Assembly (NCBI RefSeq): GCF_007896845.1
Contig: NZ_VOHS01000001.1
Span: forward strand, 186,001 to 250,000
DNA length: 64,000 nucleotides
Source: Chitinophaga pinensis
GTDB taxonomy: Bacteria; Bacteroidota; Bacteroidia; Chitinophagales; Chitinophagaceae
Direction: 5' to 3'
Part shown: positions 8,871-17,836 of the stretch, one piece after another
How positions within the stretch are numbered: the stretch's first letter is position 1
How the letters are laid out: each line of letters starts with the position of its first letter
Notes under the pieces: model-generated
What the model was told of the DNA's origin: nothing
The model's input: only the letters and a program-made list of their open reading frames with translations
Database searches by the model: none
Position numbers and translations under genes: made by a program

Positions 8871-10001
8871 ATGCTCAATACCTTACTCACCTGCACCGCT
8901 TTATTAACTTCTATGATGTTGTCAGCACAAACAGATACGACTAAGGAAAAATATCTCCTGATTGGTACTTATACAAAAAGTGCAGATGAAGGGATCAATG
9001 TATATGCGTTTAACACAAGCACCGGAACATTACGTTATGTAAGTACCGCAAAAGGTGTGGATAATCCTTCCTATCTCGTGATTGCGCCAGATCAACAACA
9101 TGTTTACTCCGTAAATGAAAATAATGAAGGCGGCGTAAGCGCCTTTGAATGGGATACCATCAATGGTAACCTCACCTTCCTGAATAAGCAGGCCTCCGGT
9201 GGAGCAGCACCTTGTTATATCACCACAGATGCAGATGGAAAGTATGTGATTGTAGGCAATTATAGCGGTGGTAGTCTTTCTGTATTGCCCGTACGCAACG
9301 ACGGTAGAATTGATGCACCTGTGCAGACAATAGAACATACCGGTACAGGTCCCAATAAAGAAAGACAGGAGAAACCACACGTACACTGTACCGTATTTGG
9401 TCCTGATAAAAAGACATTATTCGTATCCGATCTTGGAATAGATCAGGTAGTCATTTATAATTATAAACAAGGCGACGTATTGCCACTGGTGCCTGCTGAT
9501 ACAGGTTATACTGCATTGAATCCCGGCGCGGGGCCAAGACATATTACTTTCCACCCAAATGGGAGATGGGCATATATTATTCATGAACTGGATGGTAAAG
9601 TAACAGCCTTTAATTACGTAAGAGGAAGACTTATTCCTTTTCAAACCTTGTCAACACTCCCTGTAGCATATAAAGGACCTGTCTCTGGCGCTGATATTCA
9701 CATCTCTCCGGATGGCAAATTTTTATATGCTTCCAACAGGGATAAATTGAATAATATTGTTATCTACAGCATAGATCGTAAGAACGGTCAGCTGGTCAAA
9801 AAAGGTGAACAACCTTCTGGTGGAAAAGCACCGCGTAATTTTATGATAGATCCTGATGGAAACTATTTATTGGTCGCCAATCAGAACACTGATAACGTAG
9901 TTGTATTTAAAAGAAACAAACTGACAGGACTACTCAAACCAACCGGTCAGGAGATAAAAGTCCCCAAACCGGTTTGCTTAAAAATGATCGGGACGAATTA
10001 A
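8871..10001 (+). CDS. Secreted seven-bladed beta-propeller lactonase (Pgl/YbhE family)
   Basis: 376 residues with a signal peptide MLNTLLTCTALLTSMMLSAQ and mature part KYLLIGTYTKSADEGINVY. Repeated blades of the type 'PSYLVIAPDQQHVYSVNE', 'ARPHCTVFGPDKKTLFVSDLG' style and 'GPRHITFHPNGRWAYIIHELD' are typical of the lactonase family (PF10282), which includes 6-phosphogluconolactonase YbhE. A signal peptide places it in the periplasm or outside, so the substrate may not be 6-phosphogluconolactone. The frame is open upstream to 8790; the start at 8871 was chosen because it gives the signal peptide. Confidence 0.85.
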   Translation: MLNTLLTCTALLTSMMLSAQTDTTKEKYLLIGTYTKSADEGINVYAFNTSTGTLRYVSTAKGVDNPSYLVIAPDQQHVYSVNENNEGGVSAFEWDTINGNLTFLNKQASGGAAPCYITTDADGKYVIVGNYSGGSLSVLPVRNDGRIDAPVQTIEHTGTGPNKERQEKPHVHCTVFGPDKKTLFVSDLGIDQVVIYNYKQGDVLPLVPADTGYTALNPGAGPRHITFHPNGRWAYIIHELDGKVTAFNYVRGRLIPFQTLSTLPVAYKGPVSGADIHISPDGKFLYASNRDKLNNIVIYSIDRKNGQLVKKGEQPSGGKAPRNFMIDPDGNYLLVANQNTDNVVVFKRNKLTGLLKPTGQEIKVPKPVCLKMIGTN

Positions 10002-10068
10002 CATTTGCTGCTGAATAACGATATCTGATTGGCATAACTTTTTCATAAAAAACTAAAACGATAAGATC

Positions 10069-10410
10069 ATGAAAAAGAAAGTCACTAAACCAACAGATAA
10101 GAAATCCGAACTGACAGAAGATGAAAAATTCCCGGGTTATCCTGCTTACCCTGCTAGTGAAGATATCACTTACAGAGGCGAACAGGAAGATCTCGATGTG
10201 GAAAAAGTAACCAGATCTTCACGTATAAATAATGAACTCGCAAGAGAACCTTTTGTTGATTCCGGTGAGATGGATGAAGGACTGGACGTGCCAGGTGCAG
10301 ACCTTGATGATAGTAATGAAATGATAGGAGAAGAAGATGAAGAAAACAATTACTATAGCCTCGGTGGAGACAGGCATGAAGATCTCGAAGAAGATAACGA
10401 TAACGCCTGA
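10069..10410 (+). CDS. Small highly acidic protein of unknown function
   Basis: 113 residues: a lysine-rich head (MKKKVTKPTDKK), a PGYPAYPASEDI segment, then a strongly acidic tail rich in Glu, Asp and Asn with a GEMDEGLDVPGADLDD segment. No signal peptide, membrane segment or catalytic motif is seen, and it is probably disordered. It lies 67 bases after the lactonase and converges with cls. Not recognised as a named family; similar short acidic proteins occur in related Bacteroidota, from memory. Confidence 0.7.
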   Translation: MKKKVTKPTDKKSELTEDEKFPGYPAYPASEDITYRGEQEDLDVEKVTRSSRINNELAREPFVDSGEMDEGLDVPGADLDDSNEMIGEEDEENNYYSLGGDRHEDLEEDNDNA

Positions 10411-10426
10411 TCACATACTATATATA

Positions 10427-11905
10427 CTATAGTAACGGAGTCAATAATCTGCATGCGCCGTCTATAAACTTTTGCCACAGCGAACGATTCTTCCATGAAC
10501 GACGATCGATGTGTACAGAGTCTTGCAGATCCTGTTCAAATGCTGCATTTAGTTTATGAACAAAAGTCTTGTCATAAACGACTACAGCAATTTCACTATT
10601 CAGATAAAAACTCCGATAGTCAAGGTTTACAGAACCAACAATTGCAAGATTATCATCTATTGCAATTGACTTCGCATGTATAAAACCTTTCTGATAAAAA
10701 TACACTTTCACACCTGCATCAAGTAACGACTTGATGTAGGATTGTGCTGCATGTTGTACAAAAAATGAATCACCGCGGAAAGGCAAAATAAGCTGCACTG
10801 TTTTACCTGATAATGCAGCCATTTGCAATGCAGTTAATATCTGTTCATTAGGAATAAAATATGGATTGCTGATACGGATAGAACGACGCGCATTATTAAT
10901 CGCCATCAGTATCGTCTGCATCGCCATCGGAAACTCAGAATCTGGTCCGCTGGCTACAATATCTGCAAAGCAATTTTCATTGAGATCTGAACGATGAAAA
11001 TAAGGTGGACTAAATGGAAATGTTTGTTTGCTGCAATAACGATAACTCATCATAAACTGCAGCTGCAAAAGATTGACAACATCACCCTCTAATTTCAGAT
11101 GTGTATCTCTCCAGAATACCGGATGTTTTGCATTATTCAGATAACGATCGTCTATATTGATACCACCGGTAAACCCTACTTCACCATCGATAATAATGAT
11201 CTTTCTGTGATTGCGATAATTCGCATTCAGATAGAAATTAATCAGCACCGGCGAAAATGCAAAGACCTCAGCGCCGTTCTCTTCTAACAGATCCGGTATA
11301 TCACCTATCTTGTCACTACCCAGATCATCATAGATAAATCGTACTTCTACACCTGCTCTCAGTTTCTCCAGTAATATCTCCGCTATTTCATTTCCTACAT
11401 CATCTGAAGCAAAGATGTAATACTCGATATGTATATGATGTTTAGCTGCTCTCAGCGCTTCCATTACTGCAGGATACTTCTCTTCTCCATTCAGTAGTAA
11501 CTGTATCCGGTTATCACAGGAAAGAACAGAATGCCGCGTATTCAACAACATGGCCGAGATCTCCTGTTTACTGGCTACCTGCTTCCGGAGTTGCAACTGC
11601 ATCTGATCAATTTCTTTTCTCTGAGATTCCCAGTAACGTAACATAAGGGTTTCATCCTTGCTGCCCTTCAACGTAAACCGGCGTTTCTTGCGGAGATCTC
11701 TTCCCAGATAATAGTATACTACTAATCCCAGTATGGGGACAAATACCAGCAGCATGATATATGCCATCGCCTTAACGGGATTCCGGTTTTCCAGCAGAAT
11801 AGTACCTACCACACCCAAAAAGGAAAGTGAAATCAGCACATACCCTATAATTTTCAATGCGATGTGCCAGTTTGTGCCCCAGAGAAAGTATAATGCCTGA
11901 TACAC
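10427..11905 (-). CDS. cls: Cardiolipin synthase (phospholipase D superfamily)
   Basis: 492 residues. Two N-terminal membrane helices with the PLDc_N segment (ENRNPVKAMAYIMLLVFVPI) are followed by two HKD catalytic motifs, HRKIIIIDGEVGFTGG near residue 232 and HAKSIAIDDNLAIVGS near 410, each with the downstream GG/GS-x-N element. The enzyme condenses two phosphatidylglycerols, or related lipids, to cardiolipin in the inner membrane. Length and layout match the ClsA type. It is divergent from the helicase gene, sharing a 116-base AT-rich intergenic region. Confidence 0.93.
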   Translation of the reverse strand: MYQALYFLWGTNWHIALKIIGYVLISLSFLGVVGTILLENRNPVKAMAYIMLLVFVPILGLVVYYYLGRDLRKKRRFTLKGSKDETLMLRYWESQRKEIDQMQLQLRKQVASKQEISAMLLNTRHSVLSCDNRIQLLLNGEEKYPAVMEALRAAKHHIHIEYYIFASDDVGNEIAEILLEKLRAGVEVRFIYDDLGSDKIGDIPDLLEENGAEVFAFSPVLINFYLNANYRNHRKIIIIDGEVGFTGGINIDDRYLNNAKHPVFWRDTHLKLEGDVVNLLQLQFMMSYRYCSKQTFPFSPPYFHRSDLNENCFADIVASGPDSEFPMAMQTILMAINNARRSIRISNPYFIPNEQILTALQMAALSGKTVQLILPFRGDSFFVQHAAQSYIKSLLDAGVKVYFYQKGFIHAKSIAIDDNLAIVGSVNLDYRSFYLNSEIAVVVYDKTFVHKLNAAFEQDLQDSVHIDRRSWKNRSLWQKFIDGACRLLTPLL

Positions 11906-12021
11906 GGAAATGATTAATAGTTATGTGAATAAAGGTAATAGTAATATTATTAGAATAAATTATCGTCAATAATCGTTCTTAACATAAATTATCATTTTTT
12001 TGTTCTTACAACGAACTGTAC

Positions 12022-15000
12022 ATGAAGGAATCAATCCTTATTAAGCTAGAGGCTTCCCGCCGGGAATTACTGGATCTGGGACTACGTAACCCCTTATTGA
12101 ATTACCGTTTACCCGTAAGTCGTGGAGTACATATTGAACAGGAAAGCATCACCAATATTTATGAAGTACTGGTGAAGCAGAGCAAGGCAATGACCTTCCT
12201 CCCCAAAACTGATGTAAAAGAAAAGAAAGAAACAGCAGCAGAAGTAACAGAACCGGTGATATTACCGGAACCTGTCACCTTGCCCGAACCGGAAGAAGTC
12301 GTACACGATACCCGGCTACAGACAACTGAAACTGCTACAGCTTTGCAAAACAGACTACTGAATACCTATTACGCTGCACGTACCAGCCTCGAAGAACAGG
12401 GTGTCAATATTCTGTTCCTGACATTGGGTATGTTAAAGTGGTATGAAAAGGATAACGGAAAGGAAGCACGGTACGCGCCTTTAATATTAATACCTGTTTC
12501 TTTGGAACGCTCCAGCGCAAGAGAACGCTTTCGTTTACGCTATACCGGTAGTGATGTAGAAATGAATCTTAGTCTGCAGACCAAGATCAAAGCAGAATAC
12601 GGTATTGTATTGCCGGACATGCCGGAGTCAGAAGAAATAGCTGTTACAGAATATATACAACAGATCGATGCCGCTATCAATGGAATGGATGGCTGGGAGG
12701 TAACCACAGATGCTGTCGAACTGGGTTTTTTCTCTTTCGGAAAACTAATGTTATATCATGATCTGGATAGCGACGGATGGCCAGCAGATGAACAACCGGC
12801 CAATCATCCTATTCTTCAGAGTTTATTTGGGGATGGATTCTCAGAAGGTGCTCCCGAAGTACCGGAAGATGCATTCATCGATACAGAAACTACCGCGCAC
12901 GAATTACATCAGGTAGTAGATGCAGATGGATCTCAATTACTCGCTATGCTGGCAGTACAGGAGGGACGTAATCTGGTGATACAAGGTCCTCCGGGTACAG
13001 GTAAATCACAGACCATCACTAACCTTATTGCCAACGCAATCGGTGAAGGAAAAAAAGTGTTGTTTGTTGCAGAGAAAATGGCGGCACTTGAAGTCGTAAA
13101 ACGCAGATTGGATAGTATACAACTTGGAGACGCCTGTCTTGAATTGCATAGTCATAAAGCCAATAAAAAAGAATTACATCAGGAGTTAAGAAAAACACTG
13201 GAATTACGTAAGCCTGCTATCCTGCAATTACAACAGGAAGTCACCTTGCTAAATGATTATCGTAAAGAACTAAACGATTATAGTATTGCTGTGAATACAC
13301 CTGTTGGTGAAAGTGGAATTACTCCACAACAACTGATGGGGTATCTGTTACAGCTGAAAGAGCAATTTGTAGATATTACTTTACCGAGAATTGCAATACC
13401 GGATATAGATAGCTGGAATGCTTTAAGCATGCAACGCGCAGAAGCGATGGCTGTCAGGATTGAACATCGTCTGAAGGAGACAGGAATGCCATCTTCTTTA
13501 TTGTTCTGGGGTATCGGATTGACTGTACTTGTTCCCGCTGAACAAGACAGACTTATTCCTGTTTTACAAAAAGCGCTGGATACAACAACATCTCTGCAAC
13601 ATGAAAGTGCGATTATCGCTGGTCAGGTTGGATTACCGATGCCGTTGAACAGAAAGAATAGTATGGACCTTTCTTTCTTTGTACAATTGGCATCTGTGCG
13701 TCCTGATATAAGCGGTGTGCAGTTAAGACATCCTGCCTGGTTACAACAGAAAGAAGATATCAAAGAATTACTGCAAACAGGAAAACGCTTACGTCAGATA
13801 CATCAGGCATATGATGCTATACTTATTCCGGAAGCATGGGATCAGCAGGTGTTGGAAATAAGACAGAACCTGTTGGCATATGGAGATAAATGGTATAAAT
13901 TTCTGAAAGGAGATTATAACAAAACCAATCGTCAGCTGGCTGCTCTATGTAAAGCAGGAGCACCTGATACTTTGCCCGAAAAACTGGCTTGCGTAGATGC
14001 AATACTCGAAGCAAGAAGATTGGACAAACAGTTACAGGAACAGGAAACATTGGCGAAAGAATTATTCCAGCAACGTTGGCAGAAAGGTCAATCTAACTGG
14101 GAAGCACTCGAAACCATTACTAATTATATAACGGAAGTACATAAACAAATCAGTTACGGTACATGTACAGCTGTTATCCTTGATTATCTCGAAAAGAATG
14201 AGCCGGTTGAAATAGCAAAACGTTATTATGATACCTTGCTGAGAACATTGCAACAACAAGGCGCTGCTATTGATGCAGTGATTGCTGCTTTTGCTTTGAA
14301 CGAACAACGTCGCTTCAGAGATGTTACGCCACTTCTGCAACGTCCCTATGAAGAACAGATTGTAATGATGCAATCATGGATAGATGGATTACCCGATATA
14401 CATCATGCGATCTCGTGGAATAATCTGGCGGATACTGCAAAAACAGAAGGCCTGTCAGTATTGACAGAAGCAGTAGCATACTGGCCGGAAGCAGTGACGG
14501 CATTAAAAGGTGCATTGCAAAAAACATGGTTTGAATACCTGTGGGAAAAAGCACTCATGACACATGCTTCAATCAGGAAGTTTGAAAGATCAAGTCATGA
14601 AGCAGCTGTCAAACAATTTGTAAAATTAGATACACTCAATCTCCAGTATAACAGAGCACGTGCCGCGTTAAAACACTATGAGGGGATCCCTCCATTGGAG
14701 GCCGGCGGACAAGTAAACGTATTGCGTACCGAGTTTAATAAAAAGGCGAGACATATGCCTATCCGTAAATTGGTACAGGCAGCCGGACTGGCAATACAGG
14801 CCATCAAACCGGTGTTTATGATGAGTCCTCTTTCTATTGCTAATTTCCTTCCACCTGGTTCTTTACAGTTTGATCTGGTCATCTTTGACGAAGCGAGTCA
14901 GGTAAGACCTGTTGATGCATTAGGTGCGTTGCTGAGAGGAAAGCAGTTAGTAGTGGTGGGCGATAGTAAACAGTTGCCACCAAGTAGTTTCTTTGATTCA

Positions 15001-16698
15001 CTGATGAAGGAAGTAGACGATGAAGAAAACGTAACTGCAGATATGCCGAGCATACTGGGTATGTGTGACGCACAGGGAGCTCCACAAAGAATGTTGCGTT
15101 GGCATTATCGTAGCCGTCACGAATCATTGATTACGATGTCGAATCATGAGTTTTATGAAAATAAACTGGTGATCTTTCCAAGCCCCGGTGCTGCGCATAA
15201 GATGGGATTAGTTTATCATCATCTGAAAGAGGCAACATACGATCGTGGTAAAACAAGAACCAATCAACAGGAAGCAGAGGCTATTACTTCAGCCGTGATC
15301 GAACATGCAAAACAACATCCTGAAATGAGTTTAGGTGTTGTTGCTTTCAGTACCGCACAGATGCAGGCGATACAACAATCGCTTGAAGCGGCCAGAAAGA
15401 AATTGCCGGAGTTGGAATCATTCTTCAAAGCACACCCACACGAACCATTCTTTGTGAAAAATCTGGAGAATGTACAGGGAGATGAGCGTGATGTAATATT
15501 TATCAGTATAGGTTATGGTCGTACGCCGGAAGGAACAATCAGTCTTGCATTCGGACCACTTAACAATGAAGGAGGAGAGAAACGGCTGAACGTATTGATC
15601 ACGCGTGCAAAACAACGATGCGAAGTATTTACGAATCTGACTTCAGATGATATCGATCTGAATAAAACAGAAAGCGAAGGTGTACGTGCTCTGAAGAACT
15701 TCCTGTATTTCGCGCAACATGGTTCTATGCATCGATCTTATGCAGATGGATTGCCTGCAAATATTCCTTTTGAAACATTGGTTGCAGAACAACTGACAGC
15801 TGCAGGTTATAACGTGAAAAAACAGATTGGCAGCAAAGGATTCTATATTGATCTGGCGATTATTGATCCGGAACATCCGGGCAAATATATCATGGGGATT
15901 ATGTGTGATGGTGCTGCCTATCATTCTGCCCGTTCTGCAAAAGACAGAGATAGATTACGTCAGCAGGTACTGGAAAATATGGGATGGAATATCTATACTG
16001 TATGGAGCACCGATTGGTTCCGTCATCCCGTACGCGAATTGAAAAGACTGATTGCAGCAATTGAAGAGTTGCGTGCAAATGAAGGAGAACCTCAGGAAGC
16101 GATTGTACCGGAAGACTATACTATGCTAAGAGAGGAAGAAGAGGAGGGAGCAGATGTGCCATTATACGAAATGGCTGTATTACCAGAGGAAATAGCGTTA
16201 AAAGATTTGCATCAACATCCGTCAGATAAACTGAGATCATGGCTGGAAATGATTGTACGCGTGGAGAGTCCGGTGCATGTGGAAGAAGCTACGCGAAGAA
16301 TACTGGATGCTGCGGATGTATCCCGGGTGGGTAACAGGATTCGTGAGGTATTAAAACAGGCGATAGCAGATGCTGTAGGCAATGATACGGTTGTTGTGAA
16401 AGACGAATTCCTCTGGGATGCGGAGATGGAGAAACCGTTGGTGCGCAGCAGAGCGAATCTTCCTTCCGCATCACGAAAGATGACTTATATAGCACCGGAA
16501 GAATTAGGAGCAGTTGTTGAGAAAACAGTACAGGATGCAGTTGCAATTACTGTAACAGCAGCAATACCTGTTATTGCAAAAACATTAGGCTTTGCACGTG
16601 TAACGGAAGATCTGCGTACAGATTTGCAGGAGGCGGTAGAAAAAGCCCTGGCAGATGGTATCATCTACCAGGACGATGAGTGGTTAAAAGTAAAGTAG
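12022..16698 (+). CDS. Large superfamily 1 helicase with DUF4011, Vsr-like nuclease and DUF3320 domains
   Basis: 1558 residues. The N-terminus (LEASRRELLDLGLRNPLLNY) is the DUF4011-type domain. The helicase core has Walker A GPPGTGKS at 322-329, a long helical insertion, Walker B DEAS near 956, VVGDSKQLPP near 979, QGDERDV near 1152 and LITRAK near 1192. Then comes a Vsr/DUF559-like nuclease domain (IDLAIIDP near 1276, CDGAAYHSARSAKDRDR near 1295, ENMGWNIYTVWSTDWF) and a C-terminal DUF3320-type segment (LRSWLEMIVRVESPVHVEE). Proteins with this architecture are often found near defence genes, but their function is not established. It ends one base before the stop codon of the convergent VWA gene, with no terminator between. 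Confidence 0.88.
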   Translation: MKESILIKLEASRRELLDLGLRNPLLNYRLPVSRGVHIEQESITNIYEVLVKQSKAMTFLPKTDVKEKKETAAEVTEPVILPEPVTLPEPEEVVHDTRLQTTETATALQNRLLNTYYAARTSLEEQGVNILFLTLGMLKWYEKDNGKEARYAPLILIPVSLERSSARERFRLRYTGSDVEMNLSLQTKIKAEYGIVLPDMPESEEIAVTEYIQQIDAAINGMDGWEVTTDAVELGFFSFGKLMLYHDLDSDGWPADEQPANHPILQSLFGDGFSEGAPEVPEDAFIDTETTAHELHQVVDADGSQLLAMLAVQEGRNLVIQGPPGTGKSQTITNLIANAIGEGKKVLFVAEKMAALEVVKRRLDSIQLGDACLELHSHKANKKELHQELRKTLELRKPAILQLQQEVTLLNDYRKELNDYSIAVNTPVGESGITPQQLMGYLLQLKEQFVDITLPRIAIPDIDSWNALSMQRAEAMAVRIEHRLKETGMPSSLLFWGIGLTVLVPAEQDRLIPVLQKALDTTTSLQHESAIIAGQVGLPMPLNRKNSMDLSFFVQLASVRPDISGVQLRHPAWLQQKEDIKELLQTGKRLRQIHQAYDAILIPEAWDQQVLEIRQNLLAYGDKWYKFLKGDYNKTNRQLAALCKAGAPDTLPEKLACVDAILEARRLDKQLQEQETLAKELFQQRWQKGQSNWEALETITNYITEVHKQISYGTCTAVILDYLEKNEPVEIAKRYYDTLLRTLQQQGAAIDAVIAAFALNEQRRFRDVTPLLQRPYEEQIVMMQSWIDGLPDIHHAISWNNLADTAKTEGLSVLTEAVAYWPEAVTALKGALQKTWFEYLWEKALMTHASIRKFERSSHEAAVKQFVKLDTLNLQYNRARAALKHYEGIPPLEAGGQVNVLRTEFNKKARHMPIRKLVQAAGLAIQAIKPVFMMSPLSIANFLPPGSLQFDLVIFDEASQVRPVDALGALLRGKQLVVVGDSKQLPPSSFFDSLMKEVDDEENVTADMPSILGMCDAQGAPQRMLRWHYRSRHESLITMSNHEFYENKLVIFPSPGAAHKMGLVYHHLKEATYDRGKTRTNQQEAEAITSAVIEHAKQHPEMSLGVVAFSTAQMQAIQQSLEAARKKLPELESFFKAHPHEPFFVKNLENVQGDERDVIFISIGYGRTPEGTISLAFGPLNNEGGEKRLNVLITRAKQRCEVFTNLTSDDIDLNKTESEGVRALKNFLYFAQHGSMHRSYADGLPANIPFETLVAEQLTAAGYNVKKQIGSKGFYIDLAIIDPEHPGKYIMGIMCDGAAYHSARSAKDRDRLRQQVLENMGWNIYTVWSTDWFRHPVRELKRLIAAIEELRANEGEPQEAIVPEDYTMLREEEEEGADVPLYEMAVLPEEIALKDLHQHPSDKLRSWLEMIVRVESPVHVEEATRRILDAADVSRVGNRIREVLKQAIADAVGNDTVVVKDEFLWDAEMEKPLVRSRANLPSASRKMTYIAPEELGAVVEKTVQDAVAITVTAAIPVIAKTLGFARVTEDLRTDLQEAVEKALADGIIYQDDEWLKVK

Positions 16699-17829
16699 TT
16701 ATTTCTTTAGTATAAAATCTTCTCTGGCTGCCCAGTTGTTGATATCCTGTTTACTCAGGGCGGCAGCCATCAGATCAGGAAATTTATCGGGCGTACAGGC
16801 AAACACCGGAATACCCAGATTGGACAGAAATTGTGCATTACCGTGATCATAAGCGGGAGCACCATCATCGTTCAAAGCAAGTAATACGATGACCTGTACG
16901 CCCGCTGCTGTTAATTCAGTAGCGCGTTTACGCATCTTATCATCACTTCCTCCTTCAAACAGATCGGTGATCAGTACCAATACCGTATCTGTCGGACGGG
17001 TAATGATCTGCTGACAATAGGAGAGTGCCGCCTGTATATCTGTTCCTCCACCAAGTTGTACACCAAATAAAAGATCAACAGGATCTTTCAGCTCTTCTGT
17101 AAGATCGGCAACAGCAGTATCAAAGACGACCATACGTGTTTTAATAGCAGGTATGGAAGCCATTACAGAGCCGAAGATACCCGAATAGACAACAGATGAA
17201 CCCATCGACCCACTCTGGTCAAGACAAAGCACTACGTCTTTCAATGAAGTCGTTCTACGGCCGTATCCAATACGTGTTTCAGGGATGATCGTTTTATACT
17301 CCGGTTGATAATGCCGCAGGTTCTTAAGAATAGTTGCGTGCCAGTTGATCTCGTTGTGACGAGGCCTTCTGTTACGGATACTCCTGTGCAGACTTCCGGT
17401 AATAGCCTGTAAAGTGGGCTGTGTCAGTTTTTTCAGGAGTTCGTCTACAACACGTTTCACAACTTGCCTCGCCGTGTCACGGGTCTTATCTGGAATAGCA
17501 TGTTTTAATGTAAGTAATGTAGCCACCAGATGTACATCCGGTTCTACATTTTCCAGCATTTCCTTTTCAAACAACATCTGTGTGATATTCAGGCGTTGTA
17601 AAGCATCACGTTGCATAATCTGCACAACAGATGCAGGAAAGAAGGTACGGATATCGCCCAGCCAGCGGCTGACATTAGGAGAGGAAGCACCAAGGCCTCC
17701 TTTCTTTTCGCTGTCATACAAAGCTTCCAGTGTTTTATCCATCTGGAGCTCTGTGCCGCTGAGTGAATAACCAGTACCGTCAGATTCATTTCCGCCAAGT
17801 ACCAGCCGCCATTTATTTAAATCATCCAT
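16699..17829 (-). CDS. VWA-domain protein of the MoxR/SWIM/DUF5682/DUF5691 operon
   Basis: 376 residues. The C-terminal half is a von Willebrand A domain with an intact metal-ion-dependent adhesion site: DQSGS at 204-208, T263 in GGGTD, and D289 in LITDLFEGG. The N-terminal half is helical. No signal peptide or membrane segment is visible, so it is cytosolic. VWA proteins of this kind pair with MoxR-type AAA+ ATPases, acting as adaptor or substrate-binding partner, as in ChlD/ChlI and CoxE/CoxD. It is the last gene of a five-gene operon and lies 7 bases after the DUF5682 gene. Confidence 0.88.
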   Translation of the reverse strand: MDDLNKWRLVLGGNESDGTGYSLSGTELQMDKTLEALYDSEKKGGLGASSPNVSRWLGDIRTFFPASVVQIMQRDALQRLNITQMLFEKEMLENVEPDVHLVATLLTLKHAIPDKTRDTARQVVKRVVDELLKKLTQPTLQAITGSLHRSIRNRRPRHNEINWHATILKNLRHYQPEYKTIIPETRIGYGRRTTSLKDVVLCLDQSGSMGSSVVYSGIFGSVMASIPAIKTRMVVFDTAVADLTEELKDPVDLLFGVQLGGGTDIQAALSYCQQIITRPTDTVLVLITDLFEGGSDDKMRKRATELTAAGVQVIVLLALNDDGAPAYDHGNAQFLSNLGIPVFACTPDKFPDLMAAALSKQDINNWAAREDFILKK

Positions 17830-17836
17830 ATCTGTA

